Program-made: the position numbers and the translations under genes
Assembly (NCBI RefSeq): GCF_021117385.1
Contig: NZ_CP088252.1
Location: forward strand, 1,302,001-1,366,000
Source of the DNA: Frateuria soli
GTDB taxonomy: Bacteria > Pseudomonadota > Gammaproteobacteria > Xanthomonadales > Rhodanobacteraceae
DNA length: 64,000 nt
Direction: 5' to 3'
Shown: piece after piece, positions 26,447 to 46,021 of the stretch
Layout: every line of letters starts with the position of its first letter
Numbering within the stretch: the stretch's first letter is position 1
The notes under the pieces: model-generated
What the model saw: only the letters and a program-made list of their open reading frames with translations
Told to the model about the DNA's origin: nothing
The model's database searches: none

Positions 26447-26523
26447 GTAGGAGCCCACTTGTGGGCGATGCCCCTACGCCTGATCGCGCTGCCAGGAACA
26501 TCGTCCCACCAGTGGACCCCTAC
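26447..26523. repeat. Family A dispersed repeat, degenerate copy
   Basis: The left arm GTAGGAGCCCACTTGTGGGC-GATG is well kept. The right arm, ACATCGTCCCACCAGTGGAC and then CCCTAC, has decayed. It sits between nbaC and parE. Confidence 0.65.
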
Positions 26524-26541
26524 AAGCGGCGTGCCGGGGGG

Positions 26542-32339
<5,798 letters not shown>

Positions 32340-32426
32340 TCTCCCGGTGACGCCTGATTCCCGGGGGCGTCCTCCCCGCGAAGGGTTTTGCAGCTCGCCA
32401 CAGGCGGGCCCTACAGGAAAGATTCC

Positions 32427-33260
<834 letters not shown>

Positions 33261-33273
33261 GCTCGGCCCCCTT

Positions 33274-33343
33274 GCAGGAGCCCGCTCGCGGGCGATGCCC
33301 TCCGGCGGGAAGAGAAGAGCATCGCCCGCAAGCGGGCTCCTAC
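33274..33343. repeat. Family A dispersed repeat, inverted pair
   Basis: Arms GCAGGAGCCCGCTCGCGGGC-GATGC and GCATCGCCCGCAAGCGGGCT-CCTAC enclose ~20 bases. It lies in the kdsA-eno spacer, 34 bases before the enolase ATG. Confidence 0.8.
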
Positions 33344-33367
33344 GGTAACCCTTCCACCTTTTGATGA

Positions 33368-34675
<1,308 letters not shown>

Positions 34676-34696
34676 CGCTGACAGGTCGCATTGTCC

Positions 34697-35020
34697 ATGC
34701 TGCGCTGGGTCGCCCTGATCCTCTTCGTGATCCTGATCGGTCTGCAGCTCAAGCTGTGGACCGGCAGCGGCGGCATGCATGAAGTGCGGGCGCTGCGCAC
34801 GTCGGTGCAGAAGCAGAAGGGCGAGAACGACAAGCTGCTCCAGCGCAACCAGGCGCTGGCGGCCGACGTCAGCGACCTCAAGCACGGCGAGCAGGCGGTC
34901 GAAGCGCGCGCCCGTGCGGAGCTGGGCCTGATCAAGCCCGGCGAGACCTTCTACCAGGTGGTCGAGCGACCGGCCGGCAGCGCCAGTGCGCCGGCGGCCA
35001 GCGACGGCGGCGGGCAGTGA
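34697..35020 (+). CDS. ftsB: Cell division protein FtsB
   Basis: A 107-residue bitopic protein of the DivIC/FtsB family. A transmembrane helix at residues 2-20 is followed by a periplasmic coiled coil (about 28-75) and the family end motif ARAELGLIKPGETFYQVV. It joins FtsL and FtsQ in the divisome. The ATG at 34697 is preferred to a TTG two codons upstream. The eno-ftsB-ispD-ispF order is the common gammaproteobacterial one. Confidence 0.94.
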   Translation: MLRWVALILFVILIGLQLKLWTGSGGMHEVRALRTSVQKQKGENDKLLQRNQALAADVSDLKHGEQAVEARARAELGLIKPGETFYQVVERPAGSASAPAASDGGGQ

Positions 35021-35021
35021 C

Positions 35022-35711
35022 ATGACCCCGCTGTGGTGCGTGATACCGGCCGCCGGACGCGGCACGCGGGTCGGCGGCGACTGCCCCAAGCAGTACCTGC
35101 CGCTGGCCGGGCGTGCATTGATCCTGCATACGCTGGAAAGGCTGGCCGGGCATCCGCGCATCGCCGGTCTGATGGTGGCGCTGGCGGCCGATGACGAGCG
35201 CTGGCCGGGTCTCGACCACCTGGCTGGCAAGCCCGTTCTCACCACGACCGGAGGCGGCGAGCGTGCCGACTCGGTACTGGCCGGCCTGCGCGCGCTGCCG
35301 GGCGGGGTCGGCGAGGGCGAGTTCGTGCTGGTGCATGACGCGGCGCGCCCCTGCGTTCGCGCCGCCGACATCGAACGCCTGGTCGAAGTGGCCTCCGTGG
35401 GCGAGGGCGGCCTGCTCGGTGCGCCGCTGAGGGACACCCTCAAGCGCGCCGACGAGCGCGGATGCAGCATCCTCACCGAGCCGCGCGAGCAGCGCTGGCG
35501 CGCCTTCACGCCACAGATGTTCCGACGTGGGCAGCTTGTGGCAGCGATCGAGGCGGCAGTCCGCGACGGCGTGATCGTGAGCGACGAGGCCATGGCGATG
35601 GAACGCGCAGGCCACGCACCGCGGCTGGTGGAGGGCGCGGAAGACAACATCAAGGTAACCACGGCCGCGGATTTCGCGCTGGCCGAGTTCCTGCTGACGA
35701 GGACGACGTGA
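35022..35711 (+). CDS. ispD: 2-C-methyl-D-erythritol 4-phosphate cytidylyltransferase
   Basis: A 229-residue nucleotidyltransferase of the MEP isoprenoid pathway. It shows [49 protein letters not shown] and the C-terminal [18 protein letters not shown] and [14 protein letters not shown]. The ATG follows the ftsB stop by one base, and its own stop overlaps the ispF start (TGATG), so the three are translationally coupled. Confidence 0.97.
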   Translation: MTPLWCVIPAAGRGTRVGGDCPKQYLPLAGRALILHTLERLAGHPRIAGLMVALAADDERWPGLDHLAGKPVLTTTGGGERADSVLAGLRALPGGVGEGEFVLVHDAARPCVRAADIERLVEVASVGEGGLLGAPLRDTLKRADERGCSILTEPREQRWRAFTPQMFRRGQLVAAIEAAVRDGVIVSDEAMAMERAGHAPRLVEGAEDNIKVTTAADFALAEFLLTRTT

Positions 35712-36184
35712 TGCGCATAGGCCAGGGATTCGACGTACACGCATTCGGCGAGGGCGACTTCGTCGTACTCGGCGGCGTGCGCGTGCCCCACCACCGCGGC
35801 GTGGTCGCGCATTCCAACGGCGATGTGGTCATCCACGCATTGTGCGACGCCATCTTCGGCGCGCTTGCGGTCGGCGACATCGGCACGCACTTTCCGCCGT
35901 CGGACGCGCGCTGGCGCGGTGCCGACAGCCGGCAGTTCCTGCGCCATGCCGGGCTCCTGATGTCGCAGCACGGCTACGCGCTTGGCAATGCGGACGTCAC
36001 GGTGATCTGCGAAGGGCCCAAGGTCGGGCCGCATACCGGGGCGATGCGCGCGAACCTGGCCGAAGACCTTGCCTGCGAGGTCGCCCGGATCAGCATCAAG
36101 GCCACCACTACCGAAAGGCTTGGCTTCACCGGCCGGGGCGAGGGCATCGCGGCGCAGGCCTGCGTGCTGCTGGAGCGCGCGTGA
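35711..36184 (+). CDS. ispF: 2-C-methyl-D-erythritol 2,4-cyclodiphosphate synthase
   Basis: A 157-residue zinc enzyme, the MEP pathway step after IspD and IspE. Metal ligands lie in [10 protein letters not shown] (D8, H10) and [19 protein letters not shown], and the conserved [20 protein letters not shown] ends the protein. It is a homotrimer in the family. The stop overlaps the GTG start of mgtE. Confidence 0.98.
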   Translation: MRIGQGFDVHAFGEGDFVVLGGVRVPHHRGVVAHSNGDVVIHALCDAIFGALAVGDIGTHFPPSDARWRGADSRQFLRHAGLLMSQHGYALGNADVTVICEGPKVGPHTGAMRANLAEDLACEVARISIKATTTERLGFTGRGEGIAAQACVLLERA

Positions 36185-37566
36185 GCGAGGCCGAGACCCG
36201 CGGTGCAAACCGGCTGCCGGAGCAGCTGGAAGCCATTACGGCACTGCTGGCGCGGCTGGCCGAGACGCCCACGCCCGACGACCAGGCACAGTTGCAGCAA
36301 CTGCTCGACGAACTGCATCCGGCCGACATCGCGTTCGTGCTGGAGGCGCTCCCGCTGGACGAGCGCCTGGCCGTCTGGCAGCGGGTGAAGGCCGACCGCG
36401 ACGGCGAAATCCTGCTGGAAGTGTCCGACGCGGTGCGCGAATCGCTGATCGCGGACATGGACCAGCGCGAGATCCTCGCCGCGGTCGAGCCCCTGGACGC
36501 CGACGAACTGGCCGACCTCGTCGAGGATCTGCCGACCGAGGTTCTGCCCGAGCTGATGGCCAGCCTCGACGCGCAGCAGCGCGAGCGGGTGCAGTCGGCG
36601 CTGTCATGGGATGAGGACCAGATCGGCTCGCTGATGGACTTCGAGATGGTCACGATCCGCGAGGACGTGAGCCTGGAGACCGTGCTGCGCTACCTGCGCC
36701 GGTTCGAGGAGCTGCCCGCGCAGACCGACAAGCTGTTCGTGATCAACCAGGACAACCTGCTCACCGGCGTGCTGCCGCTGCACTGGCTGCTGGTCAATCC
36801 GCCCGAGAAGATGGTCAGCGAAGTGATGGCGCCGGACGTCAACACCTTCCACCCGGCCGACGATGCCTACGAGGTGGCGCAGGCGTTCGAGCGCTACGAC
36901 CTGGTGACCGCCCCGGTGGTCGACGATGGCGGGCGGCTGATCGGCCGCATCACGGTCGACGCGATGGTCGACGTGATCCGCGAAGAGAGCGAGAGCGAGG
37001 CGCTCAATCGCGCCGGCCTGCGCGAGGAGGAGGACATCTTCGCCTCGGTGTGGGCATCCTTGCGCAACCGCTGGTCATGGCTGGCGATCAACCTGGTGAC
37101 CGCTTTCATCGCCTCGCGCGTGATCGGCCTGTTCGAGGGCGCGATCGAGAAGCTGGTGGCGCTGGCTGCGTTGATGCCGATCGTGGCCGGCATCGGCGGC
37201 AACTCCGGCAACCAGACCATCACCATGATCGTGCGTGCGTTGGCGCTCAACCAGATCACGCCCGACAGCGCGCGGCGGCTGTGGCGCAAGGAGCTTGCCG
37301 TATCGCTGTTCAACGGCCTGATCTGGGGCGGCGTGATCGGCATCGTGGCCTGGCTGCTGTACGAGAACATCGCGCTCGGCCTGGTGATGACCGCGGCGAT
37401 GACACTCAACCTGCTGCTGGCTGCCTTCGCAGGAGTGGGCATACCCATGCTGATGATGAAGTTCGGCCGCGATCCTGCGCTCGGATCGAGCGTATTGATC
37501 ACGGCGATGACCGACAGCGGCGGGTTCTTCATCTTCCTGGGCCTCGCCTCGCTTTTCCTCATGTAG
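36181..37566 (+). CDS. mgtE: MgtE-type magnesium transporter
   Basis: A 461-residue MgtE-family channel. The cytoplasmic part has an N domain (about 20-130, [11 protein letters not shown]) and two CBS domains (about 140-270, [13 protein letters not shown] and [15 protein letters not shown]) that sense magnesium. Five transmembrane helices follow, with [14 protein letters not shown] lining the pore and [15 protein letters not shown] in the last helix. The start is the GTG at 36181-36183, which overlaps the ispF stop. The coupling to ispF is a local arrangement with no obvious functional link. Confidence 0.95.
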   Translation: MSEAETRGANRLPEQLEAITALLARLAETPTPDDQAQLQQLLDELHPADIAFVLEALPLDERLAVWQRVKADRDGEILLEVSDAVRESLIADMDQREILAAVEPLDADELADLVEDLPTEVLPELMASLDAQQRERVQSALSWDEDQIGSLMDFEMVTIREDVSLETVLRYLRRFEELPAQTDKLFVINQDNLLTGVLPLHWLLVNPPEKMVSEVMAPDVNTFHPADDAYEVAQAFERYDLVTAPVVDDGGRLIGRITVDAMVDVIREESESEALNRAGLREEEDIFASVWASLRNRWSWLAINLVTAFIASRVIGLFEGAIEKLVALAALMPIVAGIGGNSGNQTITMIVRALALNQITPDSARRLWRKELAVSLFNGLIWGGVIGIVAWLLYENIALGLVMTAAMTLNLLLAAFAGVGIPMLMMKFGRDPALGSSVLITAMTDSGGFFIFLGLASLFLM

Positions 37567-37576
37567 CCCGGGTTCT

Positions 37577-37648
37577 GTAGGAGCCCGCTTGCGGGCGATG
37601 CTCTTGCCGCATCGATGCCAGTGCATCGCCCGCAAGCGGGCTCCTGCA
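37577..37648. repeat. Family A dispersed repeat, inverted pair
   Basis: Arms GTAGGAGCCCGCTTGCGGGC-GATGC and GCATCGCCCGCAAGCGGGCT-CCTGC enclose ~22 bases. It lies between mgtE and truD, 33 bases before the truD start. Confidence 0.8.
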
Positions 37649-37680
37649 GAAGCCCGGCGAACCATCGACCAAGGACCGCA

Positions 37681-38688
37681 GTGCACGAACTCCCTTACGC
37701 CCACGGCACCCCGCCGCTCACCGCGCGCCTGCGCACCACGCCGGAGGACTTCATCGTCGAGGAAATCCTCGGCTACGACGCCGAGGGCTCGGGCGAGCAT
37801 GCGCTGCTGTGGGTGGAGAAGCGTGGCGCCAACACCGACTGGGTGGCGCGCGAGCTGGCCCGGTTCGCCGGCGTGCCGCCGGTGGCCGTGGGGTACGCGG
37901 GCCTGAAGGACCGCCACGCGGTGACCCGGCAGGCCTTCACCGTCCAGCTGGCGGGCAAGCCGGACCCGGACTGGTCGGCCTTCCCTCATGCGGAGGTGAA
38001 GGTGCTTGCCGCCACCCGGCACAACCGCAAGCTCAAGCGCGGCGCCCTGCGCGGCAACCGCTTCCTGCTGGTGCTGCGCGAGGTGCAGGGCGATCGCGCA
38101 GAGGCCGAGCGGGTATTGGCGGCCATTGCCGCGCGCGGTGTCCCCAACTACTTCGGCGAACAGCGGTTCGGCCGCGAGGGCGGCAACGTGGCGCAGGCAC
38201 GTGCCATGTTCGCCGGACGCCGGGTCGATCGCGACAAGCGCAGCTTCCTGCTGTCGGCCGCCCGCTCGCACATCTTCAATGGCGTGCTCGCCGCGCGGGT
38301 CGAGCAGGGTGCTTGGGATTCTCCGCTCGAGGGCGAGATCTGGTCGCTCGCCGGATCGCGCTCATGGTTCGGGCCGGAGGCGTTCGGTGCCATCCTCGCC
38401 GAGCGCCTGGCGAAGGGAGACATCCACCCCTCCGGTCCGCTCTGGGGGCAGGGCGAGCCGCCGACGACCGCCGCGGCCGGCGCACTGGAGCGCGAGGTCG
38501 CTGCGCGCGACATCGATCTGGCCGAGGGCCTGGCAGCGGCCCGCATGGACCAGGAGCGCCGCCCCTTGCGTTTGCTGCCGCGCCAGCCCACCTGGCGCTG
38601 GCTGGGCGAGGACTCCCTGGAGCTGGCTTTCGAATTGCCCGCCGGTGCCTACGCGACGGTGGTGGTGCGCGAACTGGCGCAAGCCTGA
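37681..38688 (+). CDS. truD: tRNA pseudouridine(13) synthase
   Basis: A 335-residue TruD-family enzyme. The catalytic aspartate is D77 in GYAGLKDRHAVTRQ. Further family segments are KRGANTDWVARELA, LRGNRFLLVLR, GVPNYFGEQRFGREG and FLLSAARSHIFN. It makes pseudouridine 13 in tRNA-Glu. The GTG at 37681 (VHELPYAHG) is the sensible start; the upstream frame runs through the repeat element. It lies 114 bases after mgtE. Confidence 0.96.
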   Translation: MHELPYAHGTPPLTARLRTTPEDFIVEEILGYDAEGSGEHALLWVEKRGANTDWVARELARFAGVPPVAVGYAGLKDRHAVTRQAFTVQLAGKPDPDWSAFPHAEVKVLAATRHNRKLKRGALRGNRFLLVLREVQGDRAEAERVLAAIAARGVPNYFGEQRFGREGGNVAQARAMFAGRRVDRDKRSFLLSAARSHIFNGVLAARVEQGAWDSPLEGEIWSLAGSRSWFGPEAFGAILAERLAKGDIHPSGPLWGQGEPPTTAAAGALEREVAARDIDLAEGLAAARMDQERRPLRLLPRQPTWRWLGEDSLELAFELPAGAYATVVVRELAQA

Positions 38689-38704
38689 CGGATAGCGGGC
38701 GCAG

Positions 38705-38760
38705 CGCAGGAGCGCACCTGTGCTCGACCTGGGGCCCCTGGTCGCGCACACGGTGCCTTC
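38705..38760. repeat. Family B dispersed repeat, paired inverted copy
   Basis: Left arm GCAGGAGCGCACCTGTGCTC and right arm GTCGCGCACACGGTGCCTTC flank a GGGGCCCC palindrome. It lies between the convergent truD and Smr genes. Confidence 0.55.
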
Positions 38761-38768
38761 CGGGGAGA

Positions 38769-39320
38769 TCAGGCGTTTCTGAGCAGGACGACGACGGCGC
38801 CGGTGCCGCCCTGGGCGGGCTTGGCCGAGGCGAAGGCGATCACGTCGTCACGCCGGCGCAGCAGGCGGTCGGTGAGCACCTTCAGAACCGGGCCGGCGGC
38901 CTTGGAGCGCAGGCCCTTGCCGTGCACGATGCGCACGCAGCGCAGGCCGTGCTGGCGCGCTTCGGCCAGGAAGCTGGCGATGCTGGCCTGGGCGGCGGCG
39001 GCGTTCATGTGGTGCAGGTCCAGTTCGTCCTGGATGCTGAACTGGCCACGCTTGAGCTGGCGCAGCAGGCGGGGCGGGTAGCCGTCGCGCAGGTAACTCA
39101 GTTCCTCGCCGATCTCCATCAGCGCGGGGTCGAAGGCGAACTCGAGAAGTTCGCCAGGCACGGCCGCTTCGTCCGCTTCGAGCATGTGTGCGCGTGGTTC
39201 CGGTCGTGGTGCGGGCGGCGGTCGGGTGTCGGCGCGGATCTCGCGCACCGGGCCGATCGCATCACGGAACAGTCGGATGTCGTCTTCGTCAGGCTCGGTG
39301 GGGCTGCGGCGCTTCTTCAT
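38769..39320 (-). CDS. Smr-domain DNA/RNA endonuclease-type protein
   Basis: A 183-residue protein. The first ~90 residues are charged and linker-like; the C-terminal Smr domain (about 98-180) has the conserved LDLHHM and VRIVHGKGLRS motifs and the ending GAVVVLLR. Stand-alone Smr proteins such as SmrA/SmrB of E. coli cut nucleic acid; SmrB acts on mRNA at collided ribosomes. Which one this corresponds to cannot be decided here. It is convergent with truD and divergent from surE. Confidence 0.9.
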   Translation of the reverse strand: MKKRRSPTEPDEDDIRLFRDAIGPVREIRADTRPPPAPRPEPRAHMLEADEAAVPGELLEFAFDPALMEIGEELSYLRDGYPPRLLRQLKRGQFSIQDELDLHHMNAAAAQASIASFLAEARQHGLRCVRIVHGKGLRSKAAGPVLKVLTDRLLRRRDDVIAFASAKPAQGGTGAVVVLLRNA

Positions 39321-39499
39321 GCAGTCATGCTAGCAAGGGAGCCGGTGGCTGTTTTCCCCAAGCCCGCCGCTCGCACGATCCTCTCCACCGGGGCAGGGAA
39401 TCGGTCCCCCGACCGTGAAAGAGGTGGGCCGGTCCGGTAGACTTCAAAGGATTCGGAGCGCGCCTTCGGGGCTGCGCTCGAGCATCTGTACGGAACATC

Positions 39500-40279
39500 A
39501 TGCGAGTCCTGGTAAGCAACGACGACGGAGTGGACGCCCCCGGCATCCGCGTATTGGCCGACTCTCTGGCGGCGGTAGGCCAGGTCACGGTGGTGGCGCC
39601 TGATCGCGACCGTTCGGGCGCCAGCAATTCGCTCACCCTGGATGCACCGATCCGCGCGCTGAAGATGGATGACGGACGCTACCGCGTGGCCGGCACGCCG
39701 ACCGATTGCGTGCACCTGGCGCTGGCCGGGCTGCTCGATCACGAGCCGGACATCGTGGTGTCGGGTATCAACAACTCGGCCAACCTCGGCGACGACGTGA
39801 TCTATTCGGGCACGGTGTCGGCGGCGATGGAGGGGCGCTTCCTCGGACTGCCGGCGATCGCGGTGTCGCTGGCCAGCCGCGACCACAAGGGCGAACACTA
39901 CGACTCCGCCGCGCAGGCCGTATTGATCCTGATGCGCCGACTGCTGGTCGATCCGCTGCCAGCCGACACGATCCTCAACGTCAACGTACCGGACCGCCCC
40001 TGGCACGAGATCCAGGGCTTCGAGGTCACCCGGCTGGGCAAGCGGCACCGCTCGGCGCCGTGCATCGCCCAGACCGATCCTCGTGGCAAGCCGATCTGGT
40101 GGATCGGACCATCCGGCGGCGCCGAGGACGATGGCCCCGGCACCGACTTCGACGCGGTGCGCCGCGGCTACGTCTCGGTCACGCCGATCCTCGTCGACCT
40201 CACCCGCTACCAGGCGCTGGAGAAGATCAGCGGCTGGATGCAGGCGATGACCGACGCGATGGACGAGAGGGCGGCCTGA
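39500..40279 (+). CDS. surE: 5'/3'-nucleotidase SurE
   Basis: A 259-residue metal-dependent nucleotidase. It begins [16 protein letters not shown] with the metal ligands D8 and D9, followed by the metal-site serine in [21 protein letters not shown] and [25 protein letters not shown]. It dephosphorylates nucleoside monophosphates and short polyphosphates. It is followed by pcm four bases later, as in most gammaproteobacteria. Confidence 0.97.
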   Translation: MRVLVSNDDGVDAPGIRVLADSLAAVGQVTVVAPDRDRSGASNSLTLDAPIRALKMDDGRYRVAGTPTDCVHLALAGLLDHEPDIVVSGINNSANLGDDVIYSGTVSAAMEGRFLGLPAIAVSLASRDHKGEHYDSAAQAVLILMRRLLVDPLPADTILNVNVPDRPWHEIQGFEVTRLGKRHRSAPCIAQTDPRGKPIWWIGPSGGAEDDGPGTDFDAVRRGYVSVTPILVDLTRYQALEKISGWMQAMTDAMDERAA

Positions 40280-40283
40280 CACG

Positions 40284-40979
40284 ATGACGATGAACATCCA
40301 TCCGCTGCCGCCGTCGGCGTTCAAGGGCGAGGGGATGACCTCGCAGCGCGCGCGCGACCGGCTGGCTGCGACGCTCAAGGAGAGCGGCATCCGCGACCCG
40401 CGCGTGGTCGAGGTGATCCGCAACACGCCGCGCCACCACTTCATCGATCAGGCGCTGCACTCGCGCGCCTACGAGAACACCGCGCTGCCGATCGGCCATG
40501 GCCAGACCATCTCGCAGCCTTGGGTCGTCGCGCGGATGACCGAGGCGCTGCTGGAACACTTCAACGGCGGCGTCCCGCAGAAGGTACTGGAGATCGGCAC
40601 CGGCTCGGGCTACCAGGCGGTGGTGCTGTCAGCGCTGGTCGGCCAGGTCTTCACGGTCGAGCGCATCGAGGAGCTGCTGCGCCAGGCGCGCCGGCGCTTC
40701 CGCCAGCTGGGCCTGGACAACGTGCGTTCGCGCCACGACGACGGCAAGCTGGGCTGGCCCGACCAGGCGCCGTTCGACGCGATCATCCTTACCGCTGCGG
40801 GCGATGCGATCCCCAGCCAGGTGCTCGAACAGCTCTCGCCCGACGGCGTGCTGGTCGCGCCGGTCGGTTCGCCCAGCAGCCAGATGCTGTTGCGCATCCG
40901 CGGCAACGGGCAGGGCGATTTCGTCCAGGAAGAACTCGGTCCGGTGAGCTTCGTGCCGCTGCTCGGCGGCATCGGTTGA
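40284..40979 (+). CDS. pcm: Protein-L-isoaspartate O-methyltransferase
   Basis: A 231-residue SAM-dependent enzyme that repairs isoaspartyl damage in proteins. It shows GQTISQPWVVARM, the SAM-binding VLEIGTGSGYQAVVLSAL, VFTVERIEELL and FDAIILTAAGDAIPSQVLEQL. The first ~17 residues are extra compared with E. coli; a later ATG (MTSQRARDRL) could be the true start. It forms an operon with surE, yqaA and nlpD. Confidence 0.96.
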   Translation: MTMNIHPLPPSAFKGEGMTSQRARDRLAATLKESGIRDPRVVEVIRNTPRHHFIDQALHSRAYENTALPIGHGQTISQPWVVARMTEALLEHFNGGVPQKVLEIGTGSGYQAVVLSALVGQVFTVERIEELLRQARRRFRQLGLDNVRSRHDDGKLGWPDQAPFDAIILTAAGDAIPSQVLEQLSPDGVLVAPVGSPSSQMLLRIRGNGQGDFVQEELGPVSFVPLLGGIG

Positions 40980-41011
40980 TGCCACCCCTTCGGCGACAAG
41001 GAGCCCACTAG

Positions 41012-41620
41012 ATGCGCCTGTTTGGAACGCTCTACTCGCGTGCACTGACCTGGGCGCGCGATCCGCGGGCCGTGTATTACCTCTGCGGGTTGAGCTTCGT
41101 GGAAGCCTTCATCTTCCCGATCATGCCGGAGGTGATGCTGGCGCCGATGATGCTGGGCAAGCGGCAGAAGGCGTTCTTCTATGCCAACCTGAGCCTGCTG
41201 TTCTCGCTGCTTGGCTCGCTGGTGGGCTATGCATTGGGCCATTGGGCGTTCCAGGCATTGCAGCCGCTACTGGCATCGCTGCACCTGCTCGAACCGATCG
41301 AACAGGGTGTGGCCAGCCTGCGTGCGCAGATGAACCAGCATTGGCTGGGGTTGCTGCTGGTGCTGACGCTGGCCGCCTTGCAGCCGGTGGTGCCGATGAA
41401 GTTCGTCACCTGGGCGTCGGGCATCGTGGGCGTGCCGGTGATCCCATTCCTGATCTGCATGGCAGTGGGCCGCGGCAAGCGCGTTTGGCTGCTGGCGCTG
41501 CTGATCCGCCTGTTCGGCGAACGTGCCGAGCGGTTGCTGCACAAGCACATCGAGCGCATCGGCTGGATCGCCATCATCGTGCTGGCGCTGCTGCTGGCGT
41601 GGTGGATCTGGCTGCGGTGA
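41012..41620 (+). CDS. yqaA: YqaA-family (DedA/SNARE-associated type) membrane protein
   Basis: A 202-residue protein with about four to five hydrophobic segments. The family pattern is FVEAFIFPIMPEVMLAPMML early and LAALQPVVPMKFVTWASGIVGVPVIPFLICMAVGRGKR in the C-terminal half, related to DedA lipid transporters. The exact substrate is unknown. It lies 32 bases after pcm and ahead of nlpD. Confidence 0.88.
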   Translation: MRLFGTLYSRALTWARDPRAVYYLCGLSFVEAFIFPIMPEVMLAPMMLGKRQKAFFYANLSLLFSLLGSLVGYALGHWAFQALQPLLASLHLLEPIEQGVASLRAQMNQHWLGLLLVLTLAALQPVVPMKFVTWASGIVGVPVIPFLICMAVGRGKRVWLLALLIRLFGERAERLLHKHIERIGWIAIIVLALLLAWWIWLR

Positions 41621-41673
41621 GCGGCGCAGGTCCTTCCGTGAAATCGGCGTGTCGGCTGGGTATGCTGGTCGGC

Positions 41674-42510
41674 ATGAAGAAATGGATGCGTTTCGCGGTG
41701 GCATGCATGGCCGCGCTTTTCCTTGTCGCCTGTGGGCGGTCGGTGGTGGTCCAGCCAAGTCGCGGCGGCACAACCTCGCGCCCGTCGGCCGCTCCTCCCG
41801 CGCGGGCAGCCTCGGGCAGTTACCGCGTGATGCGCGGGGATACGCTCTACTCGATCGCCTTCCGCCACGGCCTGGATTTCCGCGCCCTGGCGTCGTGGAA
41901 CGGTATCGCGCCGCCCTACACGATCTGGCCGGGGCAGGTGCTTCGGCTTTCGCCCGGTGAGGTTCGTCCTGCAGGCGCACGGCGACCGGTCGCTTCCGCG
42001 CGTCCGGCGGCGCCGGTGTTCAAGCCGGTCGCTCCCGTAACGTCGCATCCGGCGCCGGGCACGGTTGCGACCGCTCCCGTGGCCGCCCCGCCTGCATCGC
42101 CTGCCGTGCCCGCGCCGAAGGGAGCCACCCGTACCGCCAGCGGCATCGACTGGCGCTGGCCCGCCGACGGCGCGCTCATCAAGAAGTTCCAGGGCGGCGA
42201 CGCCATACCCGGTATCGAACTGGCCGGCGATGCCGGCGACCCGGTGCGTGCGGCCGCCGACGGCGTGGTCGTGTACAGCGGCAACGGGCTGGTCGGTTAC
42301 GGCGAGCTGGTCATCATCAAGCACAACGACGACTTCCTGTCCGCGTATGGCCACAACCGCAAGCGGCTGGTGAAGGAAGGGCAGCGGGTCAGCGCGGGCC
42401 AGTTGATCGCGGAGATGGGGTCGACCGGTTCCGCGCGGAACGAGCTCCAGTTCCAGATCCGGCGCGACGGCAATCCCGTGGATCCGCTGGACTACCTGCC
42501 GGCGCGCTGA
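41674..42510 (+). CDS. nlpD: NlpD-like murein hydrolase activator lipoprotein
   Basis: A 278-residue lipoprotein with lipobox LVAC (C20), a LysM domain at about residues 50-92 (YRVMRGDTLYSIAFRHGL), a P/A/V-rich linker and a C-terminal M23/LytM domain. That domain lacks the catalytic metal ligands: GIELAGD and LQFQIR stand where an active enzyme has histidines. This matches NlpD, which activates amidases and does not cut murein itself. The ATG at 41674 (MKKWMRF) fits a signal peptide best; one at 41662 would add four residues. rpoS, the usual downstream neighbour, is absent. Confidence 0.92.
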   Translation: MKKWMRFAVACMAALFLVACGRSVVVQPSRGGTTSRPSAAPPARAASGSYRVMRGDTLYSIAFRHGLDFRALASWNGIAPPYTIWPGQVLRLSPGEVRPAGARRPVASARPAAPVFKPVAPVTSHPAPGTVATAPVAAPPASPAVPAPKGATRTASGIDWRWPADGALIKKFQGGDAIPGIELAGDAGDPVRAAADGVVVYSGNGLVGYGELVIIKHNDDFLSAYGHNRKRLVKEGQRVSAGQLIAEMGSTGSARNELQFQIRRDGNPVDPLDYLPAR

Positions 42511-42523
42511 GTGGCGGGCGGAT

Positions 42524-42913
42524 TCAACGTTCCGGCACGGCCAGCGGCAGGATGAAGGCGGCAACGACGCGCCGTCCTTCGCCGGCCAGAAGGTCGTAGG
42601 TACGCGCCGCGGCGGCGTTGTCCATCACCTCGATGCCGATCCCCAGGCGCAGGAAGCCGGCCATGAAGGCGGCCGACGGGAATCGCTGCCGGCTGCCGGT
42701 GCCCAGCAGCACCACTTCAGGTTCCAGCGCGCGCACGGCCTCGCCGGCATCGCCGTCCAGGGCCGCCACGTCGTCGACCGGCCAAGCCTCGACGACCCGG
42801 TCCGGCGCCAGCAGGAAACTCGCCGTCAGCTCCCGGTCCACCACCGTGATCGATCGCTCGCCGACACGACGGATGAACAGGTAACCCTCGGGGCGTTCGA
42901 GCGAAAGGTCCAT
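42524..42913 (-). CDS. Mth938-like domain protein
   Basis: A 129-residue single-domain protein of the Mth938/DUF498 family. The pattern [15 protein letters not shown] in the middle and [33 protein letters not shown] at the end is typical. Relatives include the mitochondrial complex I assembly factor NDUFAF3, but the bacterial function is not established. The start overlaps the yhbY stop (TGATG), so the two are coupled. Confidence 0.88.
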   Translation of the reverse strand: MDLSLERPEGYLFIRRVGERSITVVDRELTASFLLAPDRVVEAWPVDDVAALDGDAGEAVRALEPEVVLLGTGSRQRFPSAAFMAGFLRLGIGIEVMDNAAAARTYDLLAGEGRRVVAAFILPLAVPER

Positions 42914-43209
42914 CAGCGGGGCAGGGCGAGCTTGGGCTCGTCCTCGTTGCGGCGGAACAGGGTGAAGGTGTGGCCGATCTGCTGCACGCTCTCGGCGCCG
43001 GTGCCCTCGGTGAGATAGCCGATCTGCGCCTCGCGCTCCTCCTTGTCCCCGCCCGAAAGCTTGACCTTGACCAGCTCATGGTGGCTCAGCGCCAGGTCCA
43101 GCTCCTTGACCACGGCGGGCGTCGCGCCCTTGGCACCGAGCAGGATTACCGGGTGCAGGTCGTGGGCGAGGCTGCGCAGGTAGCGGCGCTGGGAAGGAGA
43201 GATCGGCAT
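42913..43209 (-). CDS. yhbY: CRM-domain ribosome assembly RNA-binding protein YhbY
   Basis: A 98-residue protein with one CRM domain: [40 protein letters not shown], with the GxxG loop GAKG. YhbY associates with pre-50S particles. The ATG at 43207-43209 gives the family length; a much longer open frame upstream overlaps rlmE antisense. The gene is divergent from rlmE across 81 bases, the usual arrangement in gammaproteobacteria. Confidence 0.95.
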   Translation of the reverse strand: MPISPSQRRYLRSLAHDLHPVILLGAKGATPAVVKELDLALSHHELVKVKLSGGDKEEREAQIGYLTEGTGAESVQQIGHTFTLFRRNEDEPKLALPR

Positions 43210-43290
43210 GCGGGAAGCGTCCACGGTTCGCGGTCGGGGGGCGGTAAAGGGTATCATGCGGGTGTCCCTCCCCATCGGTGCCCCTGCCGC

Positions 43291-43937
43291 ATGTCCCGCA
43301 GCAAAAGCAGCTCCCGGTGGCTCCGTGAGCACTTCGACGACGTCTACGTGAAGAAGGCGCAAGCCGAAGGATTGCGCTCGCGCGCGGTATTCAAGCTGGA
43401 GGAGCTGATCGAGCGCGACCGCCTGCTCAAGCCGGGTATGCGCGTGGTCGACCTGGGCGCGGCACCCGGCGGCTGGTCGCAGCTGGTGCGCCAGCGACTG
43501 GGCGACAGTGGCGCGGTGATCGCGCTGGACATCCTGCCGATGCAGGGCATCGCAGGGGTCGATTTCATCCAGGGTGACTTCCGCGAGGAGGCCGTGGTGC
43601 GCCTGCTGGAGGAGCGTCTGGGCGGCCAGAGCGTCGATCTTGTACTGTCCGACATGGCCCCCAATATGAGTGGTGTGGCGCTGGCCGACCAGATCCGTGC
43701 AATGGATCTGGCCGAACTGGCGCTGGATTTCTCCCGGCAATGGCTCAAGCCGGGCGGTGCCTTCCTGATAAAACTGTTCCAGGGCGCCGGCTTCGATGAC
43801 TACCTGCGCAACTTGCGCGCGCAGTTTGCGCGCGTAACCATGCGTAAACCCAAGGCCTCCCGCGCGCGTTCGCGAGAGGTGTATGCGCTCGCCACCGGCA
43901 AGAAGGACGGCGGCGGGCAAACGGACGAGAACCGCGC

Positions 43938-43941
<4 letters not shown>
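43291..43941 (+). CDS. rlmE: 23S rRNA (uridine-2'-O-)-methyltransferase RlmE
   Basis: A 216-residue Rossmann-fold methyltransferase modifying U2552 of 23S rRNA. The catalytic tetrad K-D-K-E is recognisable in [38 protein letters not shown] and [11 protein letters not shown] binding is in [13 protein letters not shown]. The ATG at 43291 gives the family N-terminus [15 protein letters not shown]. The stop overlaps ftsH by four bases (ATGA), and the rlmE-ftsH pair is widely conserved. Confidence 0.97.
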
Positions 43942-45881
<1,940 letters not shown>

Positions 45882-45939
45882 AGCAGCATTTTCTTCCCTG
45901 CATGGCGGGGAGGGCACGGGCAAGCGCGGCTTCGTTCCG

Positions 45940-45953
45940 TTTGGATGTCCAAA
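45940..45953. promoter_or_regulatory. TTTGGATGTCCAAA, second copy of the mtnB-type palindrome
   Basis: Differs from the perfect palindrome before mtnB at a single base. It lies 59 bases after ftsH and 69 bases before the -35 of the tRNA cluster. A shared regulator would connect methionine salvage and this locus, but the match could also be chance. Confidence 0.45.
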
Positions 45954-46021
45954 TGTGCGGGTGGCGGTAACGGAACCGAAATCTCCGCAGCAGAAAAGGC
46001 GAAGATTTTTTGAAAAAGGTG

